64,000 bases of DNA from Streptomyces sp. Sge12. Its GTDB lineage: Bacteria; Actinomycetota; Actinomycetes; Streptomycetales; Streptomycetaceae. The notes below the pieces were generated by a model. It ran no database searches. It was not told the DNA's origin and was given only the letters and a program-made list of their open reading frames with translations. The translations under genes and the position numbers were made by a program. Where the stretch lies: assembly GCF_002080455.1 (NCBI RefSeq), contig NZ_CP020555.1:4022001-4086000 (forward strand). Direction: 5' to 3'. The stretch's first letter is position 1. Each line of letters starts with the position of its first letter. Positions 1 to 8,224 of the stretch are shown in pieces.

Positions 1-693
1 CCTGAGCGCCTCGGCCTGCCGCCCGGACCGGTACAGGGCGAGCATCAACTGCCCGCGCAGCGTCTCCCGCAGCGGGTGCTGGGTGATCAGGGCCCGCAGG
101 CCCGAGATGAGCTCACCGCTCTCGCCCAGGGCGAGGCACAGGTCGAACAGCTGCTCCGCGGCGGCCAGTCGGCGCTCCTCGAGCGCGGTCGCCGCGGCCT
201 CGATCACCGGTCCGCCCGCCCCGGACAGCACCGAGCCGCGCCACAGCGCGAGGGCGGCCCGCAGCGCGTCGGCGGCCGCGGCCTGCCCGCCCTCCCGCAC
301 GGCCAGGGCGGCCGCCCTGGTCAGGGTGTCGAACTCCAGCAGGTCGAGCTGCTCGTCCGTCACCACCACGCGGTATCCCGGCCCGTCGGTGGCGATCACC
401 GCACTGCCGGTGGGTATCCGCCGCCGCAGATCGGCGACGGCCTTGCGGACCTGGTGCGCCGCGGTCACCGGCGGGTCCTTCTCCCACGTCGCCTCGACGA
501 GCCGTGCGACGGGCACCACCCGGCCGGCTTCGAGCAGCAACATGCACAGGACCCGTTCCTGGATGGCTCCCCCCAGCCTCAGCCGTACGTCGTCGATCCA
601 TCCTTCGAGCGATCCGAGCACGTTGAAGCGCAGCTTGCCCCCCACAGGAGCCCCGCTTCGTCTCTCCCCGGATTCCGCATCCGCCCCCGGCAT
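1..693 (-). CDS. SARP-family transcriptional activator (partial, C-terminus off window)
   Basis: Open from an ATG at 693 to the window edge, so only the first 231 residues are visible. Residues about 20-95 form an OmpR/PhoB-like winged helix (begins GKLRFNVLGSLEG; includes VCMLLLEAGRVV-like and HQVRKAVADLRRRIP segments). Residues about 105-231 are the helical bacterial transcriptional activation domain (BTAD), ending HPLRETLRGQLMLALYRSGRQ. This order is the signature of Streptomyces antibiotic regulatory proteins, which bind heptameric direct repeats and recruit RNA polymerase to biosynthetic promoters. It is divergent from the STAND regulator at 867. Whether it is a short SARP or a large AfsR-type protein with NB-ARC/TPR domains cannot be seen. 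It is a likely activator of the clusters to its right, but that is inference. Confidence 0.85.
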   Translation of the reverse strand, partial: MPGADAESGERRSGAPVGGKLRFNVLGSLEGWIDDVRLRLGGAIQERVLCMLLLEAGRVVPVARLVEATWEKDPPVTAAHQVRKAVADLRRRIPTGSAVIATDGPGYRVVVTDEQLDLLEFDTLTRAAALAVREGGQAAAADALRAALALWRGSVLSGAGGPVIEAAATALEERRLAAAEQLFDLCLALGESGELISGLRALITQHPLRETLRGQLMLALYRSGRQAEALR

Positions 694-748
694 CGGACAT
701 CCACCCCCAATGAACAAGACCCCTGGCCAGGTCATGCCAACCGGATCA

Positions 749-763
749 TAGGGGTTACCCCTA
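749..763. promoter_or_regulatory. palindrome in the divergent regulator promoter region
   Basis: TAGGGGT-T-ACCCCTA, 7-bp perfect arms round one central base, lies in the 173-bp gap between the SARP start (693) and the STAND regulator start (867). Size and position fit an operator for a dimeric regulator or an autoregulatory site. No protein can be assigned to it from sequence. Confidence 0.5.
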
Positions 764-866
764 GCAGGCGGTAAGCATCCGGTAGCAGATCAGGAAGGGC
801 GACACAGACAGTTCATGGGCAGCCCGGAGCAGGCGGCACACGGAGCGAGTACCGAAGGAGCAGGCT

Positions 867-2330
867 GTGGGAAGACTGGAGAGACCACTGGCCCCCGATG
901 CCGGACCAGTCACCGCGTTCGCCCGGGAGTTGCGCAGGCTGCGGACGGCGGCGGGCAGTCCCGGCTACCGTGACATGGCCACACGTGCCATGTTCTCCGC
1001 GTCCGTGCTCTCCGACGCGGCCGCCGGATACCGCCTCCCCACCCTCCAGGTGGCCCTCGCCTTCGCCGAGGCCTGCGGCGGCGACCGCGCCAGCTGGGAG
1101 CGCCGCTGGCACGAGGCGGCGCGCGCCGAGGGCGACGACGGAACGGCCCGCCCGGCCGTCAAGGCCGTACAGCAGCACCAGGAGAACGAGCTGCGCGCCG
1201 CCGACGTGCGCGCCGTGCTGCCCCCGCCGTCCCAGCTGCCGATGGAGGCTCAGCCCCTGGTCGGACGGCGTGAGGTGCTCCAGCGGGCGCGGGCACTGAC
1301 CGCCCCCTCCTACGGCGAACAGCGCGCCGCGGCCCCCCTGGTGATCAGCGGACAGGTCGGCGTCGGCAAGACGGCCTTCGCCCTGCGGCTCGCCCACGAA
1401 CTCGCCGTGAACCTGCCCGACGGACAGCTCTACGCGAACCTGGACCCGGCCGCGGACGGACGCAAGGACGCCGCCGGAATAGCGGGCGGTTTCCTGGAGG
1501 CGCTCGGTATCCCCACCGACCGGATCCCGAACGATCCCGGCCAGAGAATTGGCCTGTACCGATCGCTGCTCAACCGGCGCAGGGTGCTCGTCGTCCTGGA
1601 CGGTGTCCAGCACGAGCGCCAGATTCGGGAACTTCTTGTCGCGGCGCCCGAGAGCCGCATCATCATCACCAGTCGCTCGCGGCTGCTGGGGCTCGACGGA
1701 ATTGGCCGAATCCGGCTCCCCGCACTGGACCGGGACGAGTCGATGGAGCTGCTCGCCCGGATCCTGGGATCGGACCGGGTCGGTGCCGAGCCGCGGGCCT
1801 GCCTGCGTCTCGCCGACGCCTGCGGGGACCTGCCGCTGGCCCTCAACCTGGCGGGCCGGCGCATCGCGGCCCGGCCCGAGTGGATGCTCCAGGACTCCGT
1901 GGCCGAGCTGCTCGGCGACGGGCAGGACGGGCCCGGCGCCCCGCGGGATCCCGGCCGCTTCCTGGCCCGGCTCCAGGTCGGGGACGACGCGCTGAGCAGC
2001 CGCCTCGACAGCGCCTACCGGTTGCTGACCCCCTGGGCCCGCCTGATGCTGCGCCAGTTCGCCGGCTCCGAGAACCCGCCCTCCGTCGACAACGTGGTCT
2101 ACGAGTCCACGGACGCGCTCGCCATGCTGGTCGAGCGGTCCGCGCAGCCGGTGGAGGACCTGCTCGAACGGCTCCTCGACGCGGGACTGCTCGACCACTC
2201 GGACCTGCCCGGGCAGTACGGGCTGACGCCGATGGCCCGGGCGTACGCGCTGACCCAGCCGGACCCGACGGAGGAGGACCCGGCGCCCGCGGCGGCGCGG
2301 GGCCAGGTGCCCGCACGGCAGTCGAGGTAG
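867..2330 (+). CDS. HTH / NB-ARC (STAND) family regulator
   Basis: 487 residues with a GTG start 6 bases after GAAGGAG. Residues about 15-75 look like an XRE-type helix-turn-helix domain (FARELRRLRTAAG, then a SASVLSDAAAGYRLP recognition-helix region). The NB-ARC ATPase follows: Walker A GQVGVGKT at 162-169, Walker B RRVLVVLDG near 239-246, a sensor-like SRIIITSRS at 263-271, and a GLPL-type motif GDLPLAL at 320-326, then a winged-helix-like segment. There are no TPR or WD repeats, so it is shorter than AfsR-type STAND proteins and resembles the HTH-NB-ARC regulators common beside Streptomyces clusters. It is divergent from a SARP gene and convergent with the hydrazine operon. The trigger and target promoters are unknown. 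Confidence 0.85.
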   Translation: MGRLERPLAPDAGPVTAFARELRRLRTAAGSPGYRDMATRAMFSASVLSDAAAGYRLPTLQVALAFAEACGGDRASWERRWHEAARAEGDDGTARPAVKAVQQHQENELRAADVRAVLPPPSQLPMEAQPLVGRREVLQRARALTAPSYGEQRAAAPLVISGQVGVGKTAFALRLAHELAVNLPDGQLYANLDPAADGRKDAAGIAGGFLEALGIPTDRIPNDPGQRIGLYRSLLNRRRVLVVLDGVQHERQIRELLVAAPESRIIITSRSRLLGLDGIGRIRLPALDRDESMELLARILGSDRVGAEPRACLRLADACGDLPLALNLAGRRIAARPEWMLQDSVAELLGDGQDGPGAPRDPGRFLARLQVGDDALSSRLDSAYRLLTPWARLMLRQFAGSENPPSVDNVVYESTDALAMLVERSAQPVEDLLERLLDAGLLDHSDLPGQYGLTPMARAYALTQPDPTEEDPAPAAARGQVPARQSR

Positions 2331-2454
2331 TCCGGCCGCATCGCGGAGGCCGCCGATCGGGGCGCAAGGGGTGGGCGAGGGCTCGCCCCCGCACCCGGCG
2401 GGCGGCCTTTCGGCTGTCCGCGGCCCGGTGCTCGGCAGCCCGGCTGTCGGCAGC

Positions 2455-2475
2455 CCCGGGGCCTGCGGCCCCGGG
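2455..2475. terminator. bidirectional hairpin terminator
   Basis: CCCGGGGCC (2455-2463) and GGCCCCGGG (2467-2475) pair perfectly over a 3-base loop, between the convergent STAND gene and the YjbR-fusion gene. It lacks a clear U tract, as is usual in Streptomyces. Confidence 0.6.
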
Positions 2476-2485
2476 ACCCGCGGTC

Positions 2486-3463
2486 TCACGCCCGGTGGGT
2501 GATCGTGACGTACAGGTGCTCGTCGAGGACCTTGGCCAGCGACACCGCCGGCCGGCCGAGCTCGGCGCACAGGTCCGCCTCCGGAATGCCGCCGGCCGCC
2601 TCCAGCGCGGCGCGCGCCCAGGTCCGGCCGAGCTCCAGGTGGCGGGCGAAGGCGGCCCGGTCCCTGCTCCCGTACAGCCGCTGCGCGATGGCCGCGTCCC
2701 ACGGCATGACCGTGTCGGGCCGCAGTGCGTACAGGGCCTTGGACGCGGCGGTCGGGCCGAGGCTGCGGCGGCCGATCGGCAGCGCCGCCAGCTCCTCGTA
2801 GGCGCCGGCCAGCCGGGAGATGTCCCGTGCGGTGAGCCGGGCGAGCGGTGCGTCCGCCAGGGTGTGCCGCCGCCACCAGGCCGCGAGCTCCGTCCCGAAC
2901 CTGTCGGGCTCGCCCTCGCGCGGGTAACGGATGCGGCAGCCCCAGGAGTTGAGCCAGCGGTGCAGGGCGGTGCGGTGCTCGGCGCGCGCGAGGTCCAGGG
3001 CGGATCCGGTGTCCGCGCGCAGGGCCAGCCAGCTCCGGTCCACGCCCGGGAAGCCGTTGAACACCTCGTCCGAGGAACGCAGTTCGGCCAGGGACGGCGC
3101 CGGCGGAAGCGGCGGCGCGGCCGGCGGGTCGAGGTGCGCGCGGGCGACCTTGGCGGGCACCACCATCCGCCAGGCCTCGATGACCAGCTCCGTCAGCTCG
3201 TCCTGGTCCAGGGCCCCCAGGTGGGCCTCGACCCAGTTGAAGCGCAGATCGGACTCCCGGGGCAGGAAGAACTTCGCCGGCTCGGCGGCGACGAGCGCCG
3301 CGCGTTCCTCCTTGGGGAAGGCGAAGCCCAGTTCGCTCTCGTCGCGGGAGAGGGCCAGATAGACGATGCTGCCGATCCGGAACTTCACCCGGTCGCGGAT
3401 CAGGTGCTCCTGCGTCCTCGGCAGGCTCAGCGCGAGCCGCCGTACGTCGTCCACCGTTGCCAC
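2486..3463 (-). CDS. YjbR/MmcQ-like protein fused to an unrecognised domain
   Basis: 325 residues; GTG at 3463 chosen because AGGGAG sits 6 bases upstream (an in-frame GTG at 3478 is possible). The first ~115 residues match the YjbR/MmcQ fold seen in small DNA-binding-like proteins (VDDVRRLALSLPRTQEH, then a VKFRIGSIVYLALSRDE strand pair and FNWVEAHLGALDQDEL). The remaining ~200 residues (RWLNSWGCRIRYPRE, LGPTAASKALYALRPDT, MPWDAAIAQRLYG) are a helical region that I do not recognise. It is the last gene of the leftward operon, 29 bp after the flavin oxidase. No function in the pathway can be deduced; it could be a passenger or an immunity or regulatory protein. Confidence 0.7.
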   Translation of the reverse strand: MATVDDVRRLALSLPRTQEHLIRDRVKFRIGSIVYLALSRDESELGFAFPKEERAALVAAEPAKFFLPRESDLRFNWVEAHLGALDQDELTELVIEAWRMVVPAKVARAHLDPPAAPPLPPAPSLAELRSSDEVFNGFPGVDRSWLALRADTGSALDLARAEHRTALHRWLNSWGCRIRYPREGEPDRFGTELAAWWRRHTLADAPLARLTARDISRLAGAYEELAALPIGRRSLGPTAASKALYALRPDTVMPWDAAIAQRLYGSRDRAAFARHLELGRTWARAALEAAGGIPEADLCAELGRPAVSLAKVLDEHLYVTITHRA

Positions 3464-3492
3464 TGCCTGCTCCCTCACCTCCGGCCGCCGGC

Positions 3493-4638
3493 TCACAGGC
3501 CCGCGAGCTGCGGGGTGTGGACGTCCAGCGGTGGTCCGTCGAGCGCACCGAGGCCGATCAGCGACGGACTCCTGCCGATCAGCCGGTCGGCGAGCGACCG
3601 CGCGATGAGCGGCGCGAACTTGAAGGATGTGCCACCGCACGCCGCGTACGCGAATCCCGCGCCGCCGAGGGCGACCAGCAGCGGGCCGCCGGTCTCGGCG
3701 AAGGACGAGTAGTAGGCGTCTTTGGCCGCGGTGACCCAGGCCGGGCCGAAGCCGGGCAGGATGTCCCCGAACTCCTTCTCCAGCTTGCGCTGCCAGTACG
3801 GGTCGGTGGCGTAGTCGGTGATCCCGTCCACCGCCCGGCAGGCGGTCGCCGAGGTGAGCTTGAGGGCCGTGCCCGCCACCGGCGGTATCAGCCAGGCCCC
3901 GCCCTCGGTGCCCAGGGCCGGTATGGCCGGAGTCGCCGCCCAGGCCTGCGACTGCTGCCGGGGCACGCGGCAGTAGAGGAGGGACTGCCGGTACAGGGTC
4001 AGCCGCTCGGAGATGCTCGGCGGGAGCAGGTCCCGGGACCAGGGGCCCACGGCCATCAGCACCGCGTCGCTGCGCAGCACCCGCCCGTCCACCAGCCGTA
4101 CGCTGCCGCTCTCGCCGTCGACGGCGGTCACGGCCCGGTGCTCGATCAGCTCGATGCCCCGCTGCCACTTCAGCCAGCCGACGCAGGCGGCGAGGACCCG
4201 CTCGGCGAGCAGTACGCCCGCCTGGTCCTCCAGTACCGCGCCGAGGCCGCCGCCCACGTGCAGGTGCGGATAGCGGTCGGCCAGTCCGGCCGCCGTGAGC
4301 GCTCTGGCGCTGCCCCCGGCGTCCTCCAGCATCGCCGCCGCGTCCGTGGCCGCCGCGGGCGGCAGCACGGTGAGCGAGCCGACCTGCTCGTAGAACCGCG
4401 TCAGGAACAGCTCCTCCAGTTCGACCCAGCGGCGGTGCGCCCGCAGTGCGGCCGCGGTGGTCCGCGGGTCCGCGGGGTGCAGGGCCCGCAGGATCCGGTG
4501 CTGGTCGAAAGAGGTGGCTCTGCTGTGCGGGATGGGGCCCTGGTCCACGATCGTGACCCGGTGTCCGTCGAGCACGCATTCGACCGCCGTGAGCAGGGCG
4601 ATCACTCCGCCGCCCACTACTGTCACCCTCGCCGACAT
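3493..4638 (-). CDS. FAD-dependent amine/amino-acid oxidase (DAO family)
   Basis: About 381 residues; ATG at 4638 has GGAGG 6 bases upstream. The N-terminal Rossmann motif VVGGGVIALLTAVE, with an acidic residue ending the second strand (VTIVDQG), shows FAD binding. SFDQHRILRALH resembles the flavin-linking region of the sarcosine oxidase/N-methyltryptophan oxidase group, and the C-terminal FAYAACGGTSFKFAPLIA resembles the flavin-contacting G-x-S-F-K-x-x-P motif of that group. These enzymes oxidise C-N bonds of amino acids. In triacsin biosynthesis a DAO-family enzyme acts after the cupin-MetRS step to cut the lysine-glycine hydrazine and release a hydrazinoacetate unit. An equivalent job is the leading inference here; direct oxidation of another amine is the alternative. 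Confidence 0.8.
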   Translation of the reverse strand: MSARVTVVGGGVIALLTAVECVLDGHRVTIVDQGPIPHSRATSFDQHRILRALHPADPRTTAAALRAHRRWVELEELFLTRFYEQVGSLTVLPPAAATDAAAMLEDAGGSARALTAAGLADRYPHLHVGGGLGAVLEDQAGVLLAERVLAACVGWLKWQRGIELIEHRAVTAVDGESGSVRLVDGRVLRSDAVLMAVGPWSRDLLPPSISERLTLYRQSLLYCRVPRQQSQAWAATPAIPALGTEGGAWLIPPVAGTALKLTSATACRAVDGITDYATDPYWQRKLEKEFGDILPGFGPAWVTAAKDAYYSSFAETGGPLLVALGGAGFAYAACGGTSFKFAPLIARSLADRLIGRSPSLIGLGALDGPPLDVHTPQLAGL

Positions 4639-4674
4639 CACACACCTCCCTTCCGTTTTCGTTGGGCCGACAGG

Positions 4675-5937
4675 TCAGCTGTCGAGGACGATCGTGGTCA
4701 GCGCGGACGCCTTGGCGAGGGACTCCTCGCAGCTCAGGACGGTGTCGCCGGCGCAGATGAGGTTGGCGTACCGGCTGAGGTAGCCCTCGGGCGGCAGCAG
4801 CAGCGTGGCGCCCGGCGCCACCATCACGTTCGTCTCCAGCAGCCCCGGTACGTCCGCGGTGGCGGGTACGTCGACCGAGCGGACGGTGCCGTTCTCCGGC
4901 GGGTACAGGAAGCGGATCCCCACGGTGCGGGACTCGGTCGGGGCCCACTCGGGGCGGACGCCGGCGGCCACTTCGGCGGCCAGCTCCCCGGGCTCCACAC
5001 CGGTGGCGAGGCTGCCGAGGTAGGGGATGAGGTCACCGCCGAGGCGGGCGTTCACCTCGATGATCACCGGGCCGCGGGTGGTGAGCTTCACCTCGGTGTG
5101 CGTGATCCCGTGGCCGATGCCCAGTTCCCGGTGGGCGTCGCGGAGGATGCCCAGCAGTTCCTCGTCGGCGAGGAGCGGGTCGGTGGCGCTGACCACGTGC
5201 CCGGTCTCCTCGAAGTAGGGCGCGAGACCCACTTCCTTGTGCGCGAGGAAGAGGGGGGTCCAGGCTCCGTCGAAGACCAGTCCGTCGATGCTGATCTCGG
5301 GGCCCATGACGCACTCTTCGACCAGCACCCCGCCCTCGTAGTCGCTGTTCCCGCCGCGGCTGGCGGCGTCCGCGACCTCGAAGGCCGCACGCACCCCGGC
5401 CGCGTCGTCGACCCGGATGACGCCGATGCTCGCGCCCATGCCGCGGGGCTTGAGGACCACGGGGTAGCCGAAGGAGTCGGCCGTGGCGAGGGCCGACTCG
5501 GCGTCGGTCACGTAGGCGAAGTGCGGCTGGGGCAGTCCGGCGGCGGTCAGCAGCTGCCGGGTGTTGTGCTTGTTGCGGCAGTTGTCGGCGCCCCGGGAGG
5601 TCAGACCGGGCAGTCCGAGCCGCTCGGCGATCAGGGCGGTGGTGACCACGAGCGTCTCGTCGTAGCTGAACACGCCCACCACGCGGTGCTCGGCGGCCAC
5701 CGCCTCGGCGGCCCTGATCAGTCCCTCGGTGTCGGGCACGAGGCGTTCGCGGTCGAGCAGTTCCACCGTGGTGGAGCCGAGTACGTACTGCTCCTGCCAG
5801 GTCGGGTCCACCGCGTCCAGGATCCAGATCGGGCGGCGCCGGGCGGCGCCCGCGAGCAGGTACTCGCGGTAGGCCCGCTGTCCGCTGCCGACCAGGATCA
5901 CCACGCCGTCATCGGTCGTCTTGGCGTATTCCGTCAT
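4675..5937 (-). CDS. ATP-grasp amino acid/peptide ligase (copy 1)
   Basis: 420 residues. The N-terminal Rossmann-like half includes VVILVGSGQRAYREYLL. The ATP-grasp core follows with RNKHNTRQLLTAAGLP, then YPVVLKPRGMGASIGV for the phosphate-binding strand, LVEECVMGPEISIDGLV, and the metal-binding VIIEVNARLGGD. This is the carboxylate-amine ligase superfamily (L-amino-acid ligase/BacD-like), which makes acyl-phosphates and then amides. ATG at 5937 has GCGAGG 8 bases upstream; an alternative GTG at 5946 would overlap the YbaK stop as GTGA. It presumably joins an amino acid to the hydrazine or another amine building block; substrates cannot be read from sequence. A second ligase at 9370 suggests two amide or ester bonds. 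Confidence 0.85.
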   Translation of the reverse strand: MTEYAKTTDDGVVILVGSGQRAYREYLLAGAARRRPIWILDAVDPTWQEQYVLGSTTVELLDRERLVPDTEGLIRAAEAVAAEHRVVGVFSYDETLVVTTALIAERLGLPGLTSRGADNCRNKHNTRQLLTAAGLPQPHFAYVTDAESALATADSFGYPVVLKPRGMGASIGVIRVDDAAGVRAAFEVADAASRGGNSDYEGGVLVEECVMGPEISIDGLVFDGAWTPLFLAHKEVGLAPYFEETGHVVSATDPLLADEELLGILRDAHRELGIGHGITHTEVKLTTRGPVIIEVNARLGGDLIPYLGSLATGVEPGELAAEVAAGVRPEWAPTESRTVGIRFLYPPENGTVRSVDVPATADVPGLLETNVMVAPGATLLLPPEGYLSRYANLICAGDTVLSCEESLAKASALTTIVLDS

Positions 5938-5942
5938 CTTCG

Positions 5943-6446
5943 TCACCTCGCGGAGTGGGTCAGGACCCGGTCCCCGGCCGTCGCGATCGCCGCGAGCTGC
6001 GGCTGGGCGATGGCCAGGTAGTCGGGGGTGGACAGGGCCACGGAACGGTCCAGGCGGGCCGCGTTGAAATAGATCTCTTCGGTGAGGATCAGGCTCTCGT
6101 CGACGACGAGGTGCAGATCGGGGTGGAAGCTGAGCGGCATCACCGTGCCGCAGACGCTGCCGGCCAGGCGCTCGGCGATCTCGGGCGTGGCGAATGCCGT
6201 CCGCCCGCCGCCGAACAGGGCGGCGACCGCCTCCAGGTCGACCTGGCGGTCTCCGGGAACCACCGCGAGCACGTACTTGCCGACCCGCTTGGTGATGCTG
6301 ACGCGGACGATGATGCACTTGGCGGCCTGGTCCAGCGGGTGGCCGCGCAGGACGCTGGCCAGGTCGGTGCGGCCTTCTGCCGCGTGGTCGATCAGCCGGT
6401 ACCGGGCCCGAGCGCTGTCGAGCAGGTCGATCAACCGCTGGTACAT
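5943..6446 (-). CDS. YbaK/ProX-type aminoacyl-tRNA deacylase
   Basis: 167 residues, the normal size for a free-standing trans-editing domain. Family landmarks are the opening YRLIDHAAEGRTDLAS, the strand/helix DQAAKCIIVRV with the conserved lysine, and FATPEIAERLAGSVCGTVMPLSFH. YbaK proteins hydrolyse mischarged tRNAs such as Cys-tRNA(Pro) or Ala-tRNA(Pro). Its ATG overlaps the last base of the preceding gene's stop codon, so it is firmly in the operon. Because a MetRS-like protein is encoded upstream, it may clean up tRNAs charged with a pathway intermediate or non-proteinogenic product (self-protection). That role is inference; the fold assignment is strong. Confidence 0.8.
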   Translation of the reverse strand: MYQRLIDLLDSARARYRLIDHAAEGRTDLASVLRGHPLDQAAKCIIVRVSITKRVGKYVLAVVPGDRQVDLEAVAALFGGGRTAFATPEIAERLAGSVCGTVMPLSFHPDLHLVVDESLILTEEIYFNAARLDRSVALSTPDYLAIAQPQLAAIATAGDRVLTHSAR

Positions 6447-8224
6447 CAGAGCACCTCGCCGACGTAGTGCCAGTCCTCGGGATTGATCAGTCCGAAGGGG
6501 TTGACCGGAGCCACGCCCTTCAGGTTGTTGGCCACTTCCAGCAGCCGGAAGGGGAAGTTGGGCATCCAGATCACCGGGACCTGCTGCGCCATGTAGTCCT
6601 GGTAGGCGTACAGGTCCTCCAGGTCGTCGCTGACCACGGTGCGCGCGATCAGCTCGTCGGCCTTCGGGTCGCTGTAGCTGCCGAAGTTCACCGAGGAGCC
6701 GGTCGAGTAGAGCGCCTCACCGGTCGGGTAGAAGCCGGGACCGTAGCCCCAGCCGCCGTTCCAGTCGCTGAACTCCCACAGGCAGGGGCTGTCGGGTCCG
6801 GGGGTGCAGGTGGTGTCCTCCAGGACCAGGACGCTCGCCTCGACCTCGGTCAGCACGATCTCGATGCCGGCCTCGGCGGCGTCGGCGGCGAACTTGCGCA
6901 TGACCGCGGTCAGCGTCTCGTGTCCCTGGGCGTACCGCATCGAGAACCGCAGCGGGGTGCCGGCCGGGATGCCCTCGCCCGCCTCTCCTGCTCCGGTGCC
7001 CTCGCGGACGCACAGCGCCGGGGTGGAGCTGGTGTCCCAGCCGTTCTCGGTCAGGAGGGCACGGGCCCTCTCGACGTCGAAGGGGTACGGGTCCTCGTGC
7101 GCGGCGGGCGAGAGCAGCGGGCTGTCGGGCAGGGCCGGGATCGGTCCGGTGGTCGGGTAGCCGTAGCCCTTGTAGACGTCGCGGATGGCGCCCCGGGAGT
7201 CGAGGCAGGACTGGAGGGCCTGGCGGAAGTAGAGCTGCTTGAAGATCTTTCCGGCAACGGTGGGGTTGTTGAAGTTGATGGGGAAGTAATGGATTTTGTA
7301 AGTGAGCTGGGGAACGAGGTCGTAGTGCTCGCCGAGCGGGTTGGGCCCGCCGAGCACCGGGTCCTCGGCCGGCTCGGTGACCTCGTCGAAGGGCAGGAAG
7401 CCGATCTGTACGCCGTCCAGGGCCTCGGGGCCGCGGCGGAGCATCTCGTACTGCTCGGTGTCCGAGCCGGTCGGCACCAGCCGGAATTCGTCCAGGTAGG
7501 GCTTGTTGGGACCCGAGTAGCTCTCGTTGGGTACCAGAACGGCCTCGCCGGAGACTCCGTCGATCGTGTAACTGCTCAGCTTCCAAGGTCCGTTGACAAC
7601 ACTCCAGACGGGGCTGGTGTCCCAGCTCTTGCGCTCGTCGTTGCAGGCCCGCAGGTAGGCGTAGACCGCGGAGGCCTGCGCCGGGTCGTGGGTGGCGTCG
7701 GCCGGCCGGTCGTCGCCGGTGCGGTCCCAGGCCCTGGGCAGCGGGGTGATGGTGCTGAACTGGTTCATCAGAACCCAGTTGTGCGAGTAGGCGCGGTCGA
7801 AGGTGAAGCTCACCTTGTCCTCGGCGACCTTCTCGTAGCCGGCCAGGTTGTCGGGGAAGAAGCCCGGCGTGTAGCCGCCGAAGCTCTCCTTCTCGGCCTC
7901 CAGGAGGTGCATCCACAGCATCACGTTGTCGGCGTTGACCGTCTCGCCGTTCGACCACGCGTAGGGCTTGATCGTGATCGTCGCCGTGCGGCCGTCCTCG
8001 CTCCACTGCGGGGGCTCGGCGAGGCTGCGCTCGTAGTCGACCGTCGGCTGGCCACCGGTGCCGTACCAGTACAGCGGCCGGTACATCAGGGTCTGGAACT
8101 CGTGCAGGTTGGCCACCCCGTAGTACTCGCCCGGGGTGAAGGGGAAGATGAAGACCGGGCTGAAGCCGCTGGTGCAGGCCCAGGTCACGCTGCCCCCGCG
8201 GAGCGGGGTGGTGGGCGGGGTCAT
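6446..8224 (-). CDS. solute-binding protein family 5-like protein without signal peptide
   Basis: 592 residues of the oligopeptide/nickel-binding (SBP_bac_5) fold: LRGGSVTWACTSG is the usual first mature strand, then EPPQWSEDGRTATITIKP, WSNGETVNADNVMLWMHLL, and late QLYFRQALQSCLDSRGAIRDVYKGYG and YPFDVERARALLTENGWD. The start is fixed by GGAGG 7 bases before the ATG at 8224 and by the ATGA overlap with the upstream gene. The N-terminus (MTPPTTPLRGG) has no hydrophobic segment and no lipobox cysteine, so it should be cytoplasmic. No permease or ATPase genes of an ABC importer are nearby. It may bind a pathway peptide inside the cell, or be an enzyme or immunity protein recruited from this fold. 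Confidence 0.8.
   Translation of the reverse strand: MTPPTTPLRGGSVTWACTSGFSPVFIFPFTPGEYYGVANLHEFQTLMYRPLYWYGTGGQPTVDYERSLAEPPQWSEDGRTATITIKPYAWSNGETVNADNVMLWMHLLEAEKESFGGYTPGFFPDNLAGYEKVAEDKVSFTFDRAYSHNWVLMNQFSTITPLPRAWDRTGDDRPADATHDPAQASAVYAYLRACNDERKSWDTSPVWSVVNGPWKLSSYTIDGVSGEAVLVPNESYSGPNKPYLDEFRLVPTGSDTEQYEMLRRGPEALDGVQIGFLPFDEVTEPAEDPVLGGPNPLGEHYDLVPQLTYKIHYFPINFNNPTVAGKIFKQLYFRQALQSCLDSRGAIRDVYKGYGYPTTGPIPALPDSPLLSPAAHEDPYPFDVERARALLTENGWDTSSTPALCVREGTGAGEAGEGIPAGTPLRFSMRYAQGHETLTAVMRKFAADAAEAGIEIVLTEVEASVLVLEDTTCTPGPDSPCLWEFSDWNGGWGYGPGFYPTGEALYSTGSSVNFGSYSDPKADELIARTVVSDDLEDLYAYQDYMAQQVPVIWMPNFPFRLLEVANNLKGVAPVNPFGLINPEDWHYVGEVL

Noticed and set aside
113..700. A 195-residue minus-strand frame at the left end
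   Set aside because: It is out of frame with the SARP winged-helix/BTAD protein, which reads open through the edge from ATG 693.
2486..4948. An 820-codon frame containing the YjbR-fusion protein
   Set aside because: Its N-terminal half is the wrong frame of the flavin oxidase and part of the ATP-grasp gene; the real start is GTG 3463 with a Shine-Dalgarno.
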